The position numbers were made by a program, and so were the translations under genes. A stretch of DNA of 64,000 nt from Chloroflexota bacterium (GTDB lineage: Bacteria > Chloroflexota > Dehalococcoidia > Lucifugimonadales > Lucifugimonadaceae): the NCBI GenBank assembly GCA_009838175.1, contig VXSB01000028.1, positions 37,921 to 101,920 of the forward strand, in the 5' to 3' direction. Within the stretch, counting starts at the first letter, position 1, and every line of letters begins with the position of its first letter. Below are positions 46,722-55,065 of the stretch, piece after piece. Under the pieces are notes generated by a model that worked only from the letters and a program-made list of their open reading frames with translations, ran no database searches and was not told the origin of the DNA.

Positions 46722-47362
46722 GTTTCTCGCTTGGACTCCTTGAGCGCGAACCAGCGTTCGACGTCTTGACGGCTGATCGTTGGATCGGCCCTTAGAGCAT
46801 CGAAGAAGTCCTCGGGTTCGGCAAGCCTCGGTGCCTGTTCGGAACGATATGCGTTGCCGGTGGCCATCATGGGTTCCTGCTGCAGGTAAGAGGCGACATG
46901 GCTTTCGTCAACCTGCATCGATTCTGCCAAGTCCTTGATCAATTCCCTTGGGATCGAACTGAAACCAATTAAGCGACGGTCCAGCTTTCTGAGCAAACCG
47001 TCGCCCAGTCCTAAAGCTTGAGCCCACGGGCGCGGTTCCAGACCTCTGGTCTTACCCTTCACGATCAAGCTCTCAAACAATGCGTCGCGGTCAAGTACAG
47101 TTTGTGATGATTGGTTGTGCAAGAGGTTCTGCACGACGCTCATCCCCCGAAGCACCAGTCTCGCTTCATCGAATTCAGCGGAAGGCTTCGACCATTGCAT
47201 CGACTCCATCAAGTTCCAACTGGCCGCGAATTCGATAATCTCTTGCTCAAAGTCGGGATACCTTCGTATCCATTCCTCGATAGGAGCGCTGTGTCCCGCA
47301 GCAGAAGCTACGTAGGCGTCAAGAACGTCCGTCAACTGCTCTTGTCTCATTGAATCGTTCAT
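46718..47362 (-). CDS. XRE-like regulatory protein
   Basis: 214 aa from ATG 47362, with GAGGAG upstream; the longer frame to 47380 would overlap the sigma-like gene. The N-terminal part (about 5-50) resembles helical regions seen before planctomycete-type kinases or sigma partners. The middle (about 105-165) has PWAQALGLGDGLLRKLDRR, then IPRELIKDLAESMQV and HVASYLQ, matching an XRE-type helix-turn-helix with its IPxxLI capping. It lies between a sigma-like gene and an ImmA-containing gene, and ImmA enzymes usually cleave a neighbouring XRE repressor, so this is its likely substrate. Confidence 0.6.
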   Translation of the reverse strand: MNDSMRQEQLTDVLDAYVASAAGHSAPIEEWIRRYPDFEQEIIEFAASWNLMESMQWSKPSAEFDEARLVLRGMSVVQNLLHNQSSQTVLDRDALFESLIVKGKTRGLEPRPWAQALGLGDGLLRKLDRRLIGFSSIPRELIKDLAESMQVDESHVASYLQQEPMMATGNAYRSEQAPRLAEPEDFFDALRADPTISRQDVERWFALKESKRET

Positions 47363-47364
47363 CT

Positions 47365-48165
47365 TTATTCTCCTCGCCACTCTTCCAGAATCTCCTCAGC
47401 GGTGGCCAGCCAGTTCCTGATCGTTCGGGGTGTCTTGGCGAAGTGCCGACTGATCGTTGGTACATCTTCGTCCCTATGTTCTATCGGCCAACCTGCGTAA
47501 TGACGGAGTAGGAAGGCGGTTTTAATTGGCTCCTTCAACTGACCGAGGGCTTCCCGAATCAACGTTCTGTTGACCGCATAAGATTCGGGGGATGGATACG
47601 GTGAAGCGCCCGTTGCGACTGTGCTGCGAGCCAACGCCGTTTCGCCAACCTCCTCGAAGGCAAGAACGGAAGGCGATTCATACGAGATTCGCTTCACCAA
47701 CTTTCGAAAGACCTGCACCGACAGCCTTTTCAAGACAACCCAGAATCGGACTTGGAGGAAGTCGCCGACATCGCTATTCAAGTCCAAGATCTTGGAGAAA
47801 AGCTCGCTGATGACATCCAAATGGCCTTCATCGGCCAACACCTTGCCCAAGGCACCCAATGTGCTGTACACCACGGCAACGCAACGCGACAGCAGGCACT
47901 CAGAGAGATCGCTTACCGTCCGCCTATCCCCAGCTTTATGGAAGTGCCGAATCAGATAGACGAGGGTTTCTTCTTTGACGAATTTCGACGAAGCCTCGTC
48001 CCGGATTCTTGAACGTTCGATGATGCCTTCGGCGTCAAGCCTGAGAATCTCGCGAATCTGCTTGTCTACGGCCGGATTGCGCCGATACACCTCTCCATCC
48101 CGGTTGCAACGCGTCAACGGCTCCGGCTGGCAGTACACGTCCCACTCTATCTGTTGCTGCTCCAT
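47365..48165 (-). CDS. Sigma-70-family-like RNA polymerase sigma factor
   Basis: A 266-aa protein. The region at about 195-262 (IREALGQLKEPIKTAFLLRHYAGW, then TISRHFAKTPRTIRNWLATAEEIL) reads as sigma region 4 with a helix-turn-helix; residues about 85-150 could be region 2. There is an N-terminal extension of about 70 residues. Its stop precedes the XRE-like start by 2 bases. It may direct transcription of the downstream defence genes, which would make the block self-controlled; this is inference. Divergent from classic ECF factors, so moderate confidence. Confidence 0.6.
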   Translation of the reverse strand: MEQQQIEWDVYCQPEPLTRCNRDGEVYRRNPAVDKQIREILRLDAEGIIERSRIRDEASSKFVKEETLVYLIRHFHKAGDRRTVSDLSECLLSRCVAVVYSTLGALGKVLADEGHLDVISELFSKILDLNSDVGDFLQVRFWVVLKRLSVQVFRKLVKRISYESPSVLAFEEVGETALARSTVATGASPYPSPESYAVNRTLIREALGQLKEPIKTAFLLRHYAGWPIEHRDEDVPTISRHFAKTPRTIRNWLATAEEILEEWRGE

Positions 48166-48219
48166 CTACGGCCCTCCTGTAGCAGTGATTTGGTCCTTAG
48201 TTCGCGCTCGCTTTGTCGC

Positions 48220-48636
48220 TTAAACAATCGTGAGCGGACGAAAAACCGGAAATTTCGATTTTCCCGCATCGCTTGACAGGCGCCGCATCTTTCCTACTGT
48301 CTCTCCTTCGGCACCCAACGGCCGACGAGAACTCCGGGTAAGCTCGGCCGTCAGCGCATGAAGCGGTTTGTTGGTGAAATCGGCCTCCCACGCGTTGAGT
48401 TGAATCACGTGGAATCCCGCGTTTTGCAAATGTTGGCTCCACATCCTCAGGAACAACGTCCTGCCTGCTCCATATTCCGCGTCGACGGAGATGACGCAGG
48501 GACCGGTTAACGAAGCGAGGATCGGAGTCGAGCTCTCGACGGCCGGTCTTCGTTCGAGAAGATCGTTTTCGAACGGATCGTCAGACGACGCGACGATATC
48601 CGACGGCCTGATTCGTGGATGCTGCTCCTGTGCCAT
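48220..48636 (-). pseudogene. Truncated KAP-family P-loop NTPase
   Basis: 138 aa covering only the N-terminus of a KAP NTPase (usually several hundred residues): DPFENDLLER, then VISVDAEYGAGRTLFLRMW with the Walker A lysine replaced by Arg (GAGRT) and VIQLNAWEADF. The stop is followed at once by the sigma-like gene, so no C-terminal half remains. It sits 24 bases after the Cap15-like stop. Either a remnant of a third CBASS-linked gene or a small inactive derivative; loss of function is the simplest reading. Confidence 0.65.
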
Positions 48637-48660
48637 AACTCCTCGTCAAGCTCCCGCGAT

Positions 48661-49245
48661 CTACTCGTAGCACCTGCTTAAGGTGATAGTCCCGATCTCA
48701 CCTCTTCCTCTGCCCGTGTAGTAGTCGCCCTCTAGACGGGAGCCGTCCAGTTCCAAGGTGGCGGTGCCCCGGTGCATCGCCATCGTACCCGGCGCGTCGG
48801 ACCTGGGCTCATTTACGTACTGGTAGGACAATTCAGGCTTGGTCAGATCGGTCGTTCTCAGGGAGGCCACGATGCTGCTAGACCGGGATTGTTCAGTTTC
48901 TAGTCTGATGACCATCTTCGACCATCGTTGCAGTACGACGGCTGAAACCTTATGGCCGCTGCCATCGCTGTTGCAAGAAGATTTGACTTCACCGATCCAC
49001 CTTCCATTGAGGTCAGGCAGGGAAACGAGCTTGAGATTCCTGAGTAACCCGAATTTCCACTGGTAGCGGTCGAACAACCAAAGAAAGCCCGAATAGCAAC
49101 CCGCGAACGACGGCACACTCAACCACCACTGAGGATTGAAATCCACGGCGCCCAGACCTATGTGAAGTAGCCACACCAGCAGGACGCTGACGCCAACGGC
49201 GACGACGAACACCTTTTCCCTTCCTTCCAACTCATACGTGTGCAT
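48661..49245 (-). CDS. Cap15-type CBASS effector (S-2TM-beta)
   Basis: A 194-aa membrane effector. Two membrane segments at about residues 11-31 and 41-60 are followed by a beta-barrel-type domain beginning PDLNGRWIGEVKSS and ending with GEIGTITLSRC, matching the SMODS-associated two-TM beta-strand effector. In known CBASS systems this domain binds a cyclic nucleotide and the membrane part then disrupts the inner membrane. It lies 9 bases after the CD-NTase stop, the standard operon partner arrangement. Confidence 0.85.
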   Translation of the reverse strand: MHTYELEGREKVFVVAVGVSVLLVWLLHIGLGAVDFNPQWWLSVPSFAGCYSGFLWLFDRYQWKFGLLRNLKLVSLPDLNGRWIGEVKSSCNSDGSGHKVSAVVLQRWSKMVIRLETEQSRSSSIVASLRTTDLTKPELSYQYVNEPRSDAPGTMAMHRGTATLELDGSRLEGDYYTGRGRGEIGTITLSRCYE

Positions 49246-49254
49246 CTGGTTCGA

Positions 49255-50133
49255 TCACTCCCAGTCGTTCCACAGACGAGCAAGTTGGTCGGCTAAGGCT
49301 TTCGCATCCCTGATCGACCACTGGTCAGATGAAGGACCGAAAAGCCGTTGCTGGCCGTTTTGACAAACGAGTTCGTCGAACCTGCTCTGAGCCATCCAGT
49401 TGACGATCGAGCGGTACGTCTCTTGGTAGCTGGTTTGATACGCCCAGTCAGGCGCGTTGAAAAGTAGACACTCGACAAAGTAGGACGGAGCGAGGTCCGA
49501 CCTGATCCTGCCGGCGGACTGCAAGCGGTTTCTAGCGTTCTTGAACATCCTCACGATCCGTTTGTAGCGGTCCCACGTGCGCGCGCTCTTGCCGGCGCCG
49601 TTCGTGTAGTGCTCTTTCGGATAGTTCACAATCCAGTCCTTGTCGCTCAACGCCCAGAAGGTGATGCCTTCTACATATAACTGGTAACCGCTGTACCGCC
49701 GGTACGTCATGCCCACAACGACATCAGCCGCGAGCCTAGGAGGGTCAGCCTTCAACTTGATCGATTTGTTGCCCTGCCCCACCTTCTTATCACCGAAACC
49801 TGCTTGCAGCGCCTTCAGCGTCTCGCGGCGGAAGTCGTCCCAGCCGTATGTGGCTGGTCGAAAGGTCGATTCGAGCATCCGTTGCTCGTATTCTGCGAGG
49901 GCGCTCACGTCATGGTCGAACGACGAGGTCATCTCCAATACGACGTCCACGTCGCTATCGCCTCGGATGTTGGTGGCGTTTCGGTATGATCCCTGCAAGT
50001 AGAATTCGCGGGTCATGCCTTCGGGCCATTGATAGGCATCCAACACTTGTCGAATAGCCTCATGCGTGCGCTTGGATGAATCCTGAGCGCCGTGGTGTGA
50101 CCATGTGCTTAGCTGAGACTCTGGAATTGCCAT
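49255..50133 (-). CDS. CD-NTase (CBASS cyclic nucleotide synthase)
   Basis: A 292-aa nucleotidyltransferase: Gly48-Ser49 in LQGSYRNAT, Asp61 and Asp63 in RGDSDVDVVLEM, and the third catalytic Asp137 in LAADVVVGM. The C-terminal helical half (about 180-290) is typical for SMODS nucleotidyltransferases. It senses phage infection and makes a cyclic oligonucleotide that activates the downstream Cap15-like protein. The clade cannot be set by eye. No Cap2/Cap3 follows, so this is a short, type I-like CBASS. Divergent from the DUF6088 gene. Confidence 0.88.
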   Translation of the reverse strand: MAIPESQLSTWSHHGAQDSSKRTHEAIRQVLDAYQWPEGMTREFYLQGSYRNATNIRGDSDVDVVLEMTSSFDHDVSALAEYEQRMLESTFRPATYGWDDFRRETLKALQAGFGDKKVGQGNKSIKLKADPPRLAADVVVGMTYRRYSGYQLYVEGITFWALSDKDWIVNYPKEHYTNGAGKSARTWDRYKRIVRMFKNARNRLQSAGRIRSDLAPSYFVECLLFNAPDWAYQTSYQETYRSIVNWMAQSRFDELVCQNGQQRLFGPSSDQWSIRDAKALADQLARLWNDWE

Positions 50134-50244
50134 GTTTTCTCGGCACCATCCCCGGTCGCATCACCTACGTAGAGGTACGCGAACGCGTGATAATGAGTGT
50201 TAGTGTCAATGCTAAAATTCTGACATCAATGGAGAAAAGTACTG

Positions 50245-50877
50245 ATGCCGAGTGCGACGGAACAGATCATGGCCTACGCCGCTGCTTTGCCTGAAGGCTC
50301 GTTGCTTCATCCGAAGGCGCTGCTGCATATGGGTACCAGAGCAGCCATCGATCAAGCGTTGTCCCGTCTCGCCAAGAATGGAAGGCTCTTGCGAGTCTGC
50401 CACGGGATTTACGTTTGTCCCGTGGAAACCAAATTCGGCCGTCGGTCACCTGCAGTCGAGAAGGTGGTTGCATCGCTGTCGGCGCTGTGGGGTGAGACGA
50501 TAGTGCCTAGTGGCGGGGTTGCGGCGAACGCCCTTGGCCTCACCACTCAGGTGCCTGTGCGGTCGATTTACCTGACCTCCGGACCCAGCCGCAACCTGAC
50601 CCTGGGCGGGTTGAACATCGAACTGCGTCACGCTCCTCGTTGGCAACTGGCTGCGCCGCATCGACCTGCAGGGCAAGCGGTTCGTGCGCTGTCCTGGTTG
50701 GGGCCGGCAAATGTTGAAGAAGGTCTGAACTTAATCGGGCGCAGACTCTCATCGGAGGACCTTCAGGAGTTGGCGGATCTGCGGGCGATCATGCCGAATT
50801 GGATAGCCGAACCTGCGAGCGCGTTGATCGCCGATGATTTCTTCGCATTTTCGATGAGCGATGACAGGAGGGCCTAG
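50245..50877 (+). CDS. DUF6088 / AbiEi-like antitoxin protein
   Basis: A 210-aa protein with the type IV antitoxin pattern. The winged-helix N-terminus is ALLHMGTRAAIDQALSRLAKNGRLLRVCHGIYV (residues about 26-58), then a DUF6088-like body with GGVAANALGLTTQVP and YLTSGPSRNL. The start at ATG 50245 is preceded by GGAGAAAAG. The usual AbiEii nucleotidyltransferase partner is not next to it; the following gene is a decayed SNF2 helicase. Divergent from the CD-NTase gene with a 111-base spacer. Confidence 0.75.
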   Translation: MPSATEQIMAYAAALPEGSLLHPKALLHMGTRAAIDQALSRLAKNGRLLRVCHGIYVCPVETKFGRRSPAVEKVVASLSALWGETIVPSGGVAANALGLTTQVPVRSIYLTSGPSRNLTLGGLNIELRHAPRWQLAAPHRPAGQAVRALSWLGPANVEEGLNLIGRRLSSEDLQELADLRAIMPNWIAEPASALIADDFFAFSMSDDRRA

Positions 50878-50880
50878 CGG

Positions 50881-51398
50881 TTGACTATCGACCCCGCCAT
50901 TAGCGAAGGACAGGTCCTCACTGGTCCTTTGTTCAGCGAGCAGATGCGAGCGGAGACCGTTCGATCGAACGGCCTCGGTTCCGTGGAGGCCGGACTCGTC
51001 GGAAAGCGGACAGAGAGGTTCCGTCGGGTCACGCTGACCCCGAACGACATCGCGGCTTTGACCGTAGCTGACTCAGCTTTGTCGTTCAAAGGAGACGGGC
51101 ACCTGCTCCGCCTCGGCCTTCAAGCCTACTCCCTCGGCTGGCATACGAGTTCGACCCCTACTTCGGACTTTCGATCTCACGAGTCGACCCGCTGCCCCAT
51201 CAGCTCGAGGCGGTCTACGAGTATCTCTTGAAACTCCCCAGCGTGCGGTTTCTGTTGGCCGACAACGCCGGGGCCGGAAAGACCATCATGGCGGGCTTGC
51301 TCATCAGGGAGTTGAAGCTGCGAGGGTTGGCGGAACGGGTGCTCGTCGTTTGTCCAGCGAACCTGTCCTTCCAGTGGCAGAGAGAACTCAATTCCTGA
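50881..51398 (+). pseudogene. Frameshifted, truncated SNF2/DrmD-like helicase
   Basis: Begins with TTG 50881 and encodes about 85 residues of a helicase N-terminus (GQVLTGPLFSEQMRAETV...), then shifts frame near 51137. The second frame reads LAYEFDPYFGLSISRVDPLPHQLEAVYEYLL, Walker A ADNAGAGKTIMAGLL and VVCPANLSFQWQREL, and stops at 51396-51398. The remaining helicase motifs are missing. Homologues are full-length DrmD-like SNF2 helicases of defence systems, so this is a relic of another system once present here. Confidence 0.8.
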
Positions 51399-51936
51399 CC
51401 CTGGTACCAAACCCGATATCGCCAGTACCTCGGACAACCGTGTGCTGCGCTACGACCCGGCCTTTTCCGCCGTCTTCTCGGCGACACAGCATCGTCAAGA
51501 CCATCAGTGAATCGTTTTGGTTTGAACGCCAGAGTTTGGCGAGCGGTCTGAGAACCATCGGACCGGTGACGCCGCGACCACAACTGTGAGCCCGATATGC
51601 AGGTCAGCGACAGCATCCGCGTGATGCTAGCTGGAAGAAGGCTCTGCAACGCACGAAGACTGCCTTCTGATATCGGCGGCCTGCGCTTCGGCAGGGTGTG
51701 AGCAAATAAAATGGACTCGCAGACCTTGAGATGATGGTGCTCCCACTCTTACTTGCTGGCGTAAGGGTTTCCGCTTTCGAGCGCGGGTTAACCATCTGGT
51801 TGCCACAGCAATGCGCGTCGCCACCTAGGCTTGTTCAAAGAACGTATTGCTATAGCTCGGTTCGGAGCGCGCATCAATGGCATTTACGAAGTCCGGGTCT
51901 GAATCTCCCATCCGACCCAATTCCTAGAGGCGAGGC
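51399..51936. other. Degraded region after the helicase relic
   Basis: 538 bases with no gene I can support. It is probably the residue of the deleted helicase and its operon, but no further motif of that family could be recognised. Confidence 0.4.
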
Positions 51937-51942
51937 TTGAAA

Positions 51943-52668
51943 ATGCTAAAACTGGACACCGTTGTGGACAATCAAGATTGCGACTTACGAATCTACGAGA
52001 ATCTGCCCTTGCCGATGGTCGTGCTTCAAGGTTGGTTCAACGACCAGCACAAGTGCTTCGAGCTGTTTATTAACGCCCTAACACGCCAAGAGCGACTAAA
52101 TCTTTTCTCGAAGATTAGCAGCTTAGCAACCGCGAAGGCAAAATACAAGAACCTTTGGGACGCTGATGAATTCAATAAGTTGGCAGCTCGGACACGCGGC
52201 GTTCACAAACTTCCGGGCCAGCTCGCATATAGGTGGTTCTCGTTGTGGGCGGATGGTGTCTCAGACGCTGTTGTCGATGCAGATGGCCTGAAAGGTCTAT
52301 TGGCAGGCCTGGGCACCGTAGAGGCAGCACACCACATTTTCAAACCTTGGTTCTACGGAACGAAGAAGGTTCGGAATCTCAACGCTGCCGACGCTGCCAG
52401 AGTTCTCGCCAGACACGGATACCTTGATCCCGAATCAAGACCTCTGCTTGCGAGAGGAGCTCTCAGAGGTGCGGCGATCTTGCTTGATGGCCAACCCCCT
52501 TCGAAAAGCATAGGTCGACTGGAAATTGAATATCGTGAAGAAACCACGCGTGTTGCCCTAGAGGAGAGGGCTGCTGAATACATCGCCGGCTCCGATAAAT
52601 TCTCCGGCAGATTCCAGATGGAAGAGGGCGAGAATTGGTTCTGCGAGGTTGTTCACAAAACGCATTAA
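51943..52668 (+). CDS. Hypothetical protein in defence island
   Basis: 241 aa from ATG 51943 (GAGG 7 bases upstream; the frame extends to TTG 51937). Predicted alpha/beta soluble protein without signal or membrane segments. No motif recognised. Notable stretches are HIFKPWFYGTKKVRNL near 125 and an acidic C-terminus (EEGENWF). Isolated on the plus strand between the helicase relic and the minus-strand AbiE-like pair. Its codon use looks similar to its neighbours. Confidence 0.55.
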   Translation: MLKLDTVVDNQDCDLRIYENLPLPMVVLQGWFNDQHKCFELFINALTRQERLNLFSKISSLATAKAKYKNLWDADEFNKLAARTRGVHKLPGQLAYRWFSLWADGVSDAVVDADGLKGLLAGLGTVEAAHHIFKPWFYGTKKVRNLNAADAARVLARHGYLDPESRPLLARGALRGAAILLDGQPPSKSIGRLEIEYREETTRVALEERAAEYIAGSDKFSGRFQMEEGENWFCEVVHKTH

Positions 52669-52825
52669 CCTCAGATTCAGAGAGAATCGCTCGTCGCTGT
52701 GCCGCCGGCTATTCCATCGCCACCTGCTTGGCTCTTTCACAACTCAAGCGTCCCGGCCCGTCTTTCCGATCCACGGCTGTCACGCGGAGCGGAACGCAAG
52801 GCGCGGCCGGATGCTGACTTGCGCG

Positions 52826-53656
52826 TTAAGACTCTGCAACCGCTGAGATCAGATCTTGGCCGAGGGCGACGCTTGACGCGGCGATGAAATCATCATTCTG
52901 AGGATTCGCCACGTGTCGAACCACGAGCTGAGTGCCCGCGTCGGTAGGGTCGCAGAACAGCTTTTGAAACATCGACAACGCGTCGGATGTCACCTGGCGA
53001 GAAACTTCGTGCGACTTGAGAAGTCTCAGTTCCGAAACCATGTCGGCTGTGTCGATCGCTCGCAGCAGCCGATAGATGTCGAAAGCGTCTTTGTCGAGCT
53101 GGCGGTTGCGAGGGCTCTCATGTTCGCCGACGCGTTCACCCACTTTGTGAACCTTCGCCACCAGGAGCGCTGCCGGTCCAGCCACTTTGAGGTTGCACGA
53201 GCGACCTGCGCCTGGGGCCAATGAGCTGATCGTCTTACGCTCATGGCTGACAAGCGCGCCCTCGAGCCCGCGAACCTTCATAGCCGCCCTCGTGCCGTGG
53301 GCTCCAAGCCTGGCTCCTCTGCGACCCGGTCCGCCGACGGCTTCGGGCACGAGCAGGTCCACCCGATATGGGCCGCCCTTGCTGTAGAGCCCAGGCTGAT
53401 CGCCCAGTCTAAAGCCGGCGCATTCCATGACGTCGACGATCGGTGGGGTGTCTCGTAGGAGCTCCGGGTCGAGAACTATGTCTGCGTCGTAAGTGAACGG
53501 GGAAACCGAGAAACTGGCGTCCTCGCTCTCCGAGTGGGCGTACACCGCTTGGGCGCCCACGAGCACGCCAGCGTCGCTGTGGCTGCCCAGCGCATCGACA
53601 GCATCTAACAGCGCCTCGCGGGCGTCTATGCGCGCTTGGTTAATTCCAGCTTCCAT
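52826..53656 (-). CDS. Nucleotidyltransferase-like toxin (AbiEii-like)
   Basis: 276 aa from ATG 53656 (GAGGAT just upstream; the frame extends to 53680). It begins with a helix, then GVLVGAQAVYAHSE and YDADIVLDPELL, the pattern of a minimal nucleotidyltransferase with DxD-like acidic residues, followed by a helical region with KDAFDIYRLLRAID. Its start overlaps the upstream HTH gene by 31 bases. The pair looks like a type IV-style toxin-antitoxin module, in which such enzymes transfer nucleotides and block growth; the target is unknown. Confidence 0.65.
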   Translation of the reverse strand: MEAGINQARIDAREALLDAVDALGSHSDAGVLVGAQAVYAHSESEDASFSVSPFTYDADIVLDPELLRDTPPIVDVMECAGFRLGDQPGLYSKGGPYRVDLLVPEAVGGPGRRGARLGAHGTRAAMKVRGLEGALVSHERKTISSLAPGAGRSCNLKVAGPAALLVAKVHKVGERVGEHESPRNRQLDKDAFDIYRLLRAIDTADMVSELRLLKSHEVSRQVTSDALSMFQKLFCDPTDAGTQLVVRHVANPQNDDFIAASSVALGQDLISAVAES

Positions 53657-54774
53657 CGATCCTCGTTGTTCTTCATCCATTCCAGCAACGCTTCCGCCTC
53701 GGCGGGCCCGCGCCCTGGTCCCTTCATTAGATCCAGAAGGACCTGTGTAACGCGTGCGTACGCCACACCGTCGGCGCGTTCGACGGACTCGACCGCCACC
53801 GCGTCGAATGGGTGCACGATCGAGACGTTCGCCCCGGTCTCGGCAGGACGCAGGTCGAGCGATCTCCCAGCTGCCAAGGGATCGTCTGCGTATATGGAGA
53901 CTAGGCGGGGCTCTGCGAATGGTGCTAGGCGATTCGCAGCTAACGAACCGGTGATTGCGTAACGGAATTCCGCCCTTCGGAGCCGCGTGAGCAACGGCGC
54001 GGTTCCCCTGGGTTCAAGCCAGGTCGTCGACACGTTTGAGGTGCTGAATTCGTAGTCCTCGGCCCATCTGTTGGCAAGCATCTGCCAGTCTACCGAGACG
54101 ATCCGGCCCCGGCGACCTTGCTTGCCCACGATGTCATCGGATTCCAGCAAGTTGACAACCCGCGAAACCATGGCTGGCGAACACCCCGTCTCGGCCGCGA
54201 GTTCCCGAGTCCCGAACGGAGTACGGTAGTCCATCAGAGCCCTCACCACTCGGGCGGTGCGTCCTCCTTTCAGAGAACGCAGCGGCCGCTTCTCTCGGAT
54301 CGGGTTCTTGTCGGCGCCTTGGTTATGGACGAAAACGGCTGGTCGCTCGACAGAGAGCCTGATGTTTCCGGTCGAATCGGCGTAGCTGATCCCGGCTTCT
54401 GTGAGACGTTTCCTCGTCAAGGGGCTGAGGTATGGTGAGATCAGCATTGAGACGGGCTCGGGGCCGGTCGTTCCGTTCTGCTCGCGCCGGGCGCGTGCTG
54501 AAGCCTCCAGATGTGACTCCACGCTTGACAAGACGTTGGGCTGGACAGGCTTCAGCTTCGTCTCCACCATGATCTCGGACGAAATTCCGTCAGGCGCCCG
54601 GATCTCCAGAATCGCGTCGACCTGAAGCTTGAAACCCTGTGAAGACGGAACAGCCGCGCCGCGCTCGCTGCTGCGCAGATTCCACCCTGGCGGCAGACGC
54701 TCGCCAATATCCTTCACGGTATCGTCTACCAATTTGGTTTCATAAATGACGCTGTTTCGCATCATGTGCAACAT
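53626..54774 (-). CDS. Winged-helix antitoxin-like regulator (AbiEi-like)
   Basis: A 382-aa protein. N-terminal beta region with EIRAPDGISSEIMVETKLKP (about 60-80, nuclease-fold-like), a winged helix near 175-225 (GTRELAAETGCSPAMVSRVVNLLESDDIV) and a C-terminal domain with RRAEFRYAITGSLAANRLAP and VSIYADDP, similar to AbiEi-like antitoxins. Starts at ATG 54774, 54765 or 54762 are all possible. Two TGCAACA direct repeats with a 17-base period occur at its start (54767-54790), possibly an autoregulatory site. Encoded just upstream of, and overlapping, the nucleotidyltransferase. Confidence 0.65.
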   Translation of the reverse strand: MLHMMRNSVIYETKLVDDTVKDIGERLPPGWNLRSSERGAAVPSSQGFKLQVDAILEIRAPDGISSEIMVETKLKPVQPNVLSSVESHLEASARARREQNGTTGPEPVSMLISPYLSPLTRKRLTEAGISYADSTGNIRLSVERPAVFVHNQGADKNPIREKRPLRSLKGGRTARVVRALMDYRTPFGTRELAAETGCSPAMVSRVVNLLESDDIVGKQGRRGRIVSVDWQMLANRWAEDYEFSTSNVSTTWLEPRGTAPLLTRLRRAEFRYAITGSLAANRLAPFAEPRLVSIYADDPLAAGRSLDLRPAETGANVSIVHPFDAVAVESVERADGVAYARVTQVLLDLMKGPGRGPAEAEALLEWMKNNEDRWKLELTKRA

Positions 54775-54790
54775 GATAATTCATGCAACA
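54767..54790. promoter_or_regulatory. Candidate operator of AbiE-like pair
   Basis: The sequence TGCAACATGATAATTCATGC continues into a second AACA; the repeated TGCAACA units have a 17-base period and surround an AT-rich centre at the start of the winged-helix gene. Antitoxins of this type often repress their own promoter. Pattern only. Confidence 0.3.
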
Positions 54791-55065
54791 CAAACCCGTC
54801 AAGCGAAACCGCAAAACGGGAACGCCGAATCTGACGTGAGCCCGTACGCACGAAGGTACCGCACCTGAAAAGATCACGGTCGTTCACGCTGCAGTTGAGG
54901 TCGGTGATGTAGCCTGAGAATCTTGGGCTGGTCTAGGATCAGCGGCAGAGTGTCATACACGTTCGGGGCGTCGTAACCAAGGCGCACCGGCGGTTTTGCA
55001 CAACACCATCGATCCTCGGACGGTCTCACGTCGACGAATCGAACCTGCGAAGGAGCGCGCGTCTG
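54775..55065. other. Intergenic region between AbiE-like pair and nuclease-helicase
   Basis: About 290 bases between divergent genes. It holds the start region of the AbiE-like pair and the leader of the TM0106-like gene, with no further gene recognised. Confidence 0.4.

Noticed and set aside
51215-51649. 144-aa minus-strand frame in the degraded helicase region
   Set aside because: Lies opposite recognisable helicase relic sequence and has no coherent domain.
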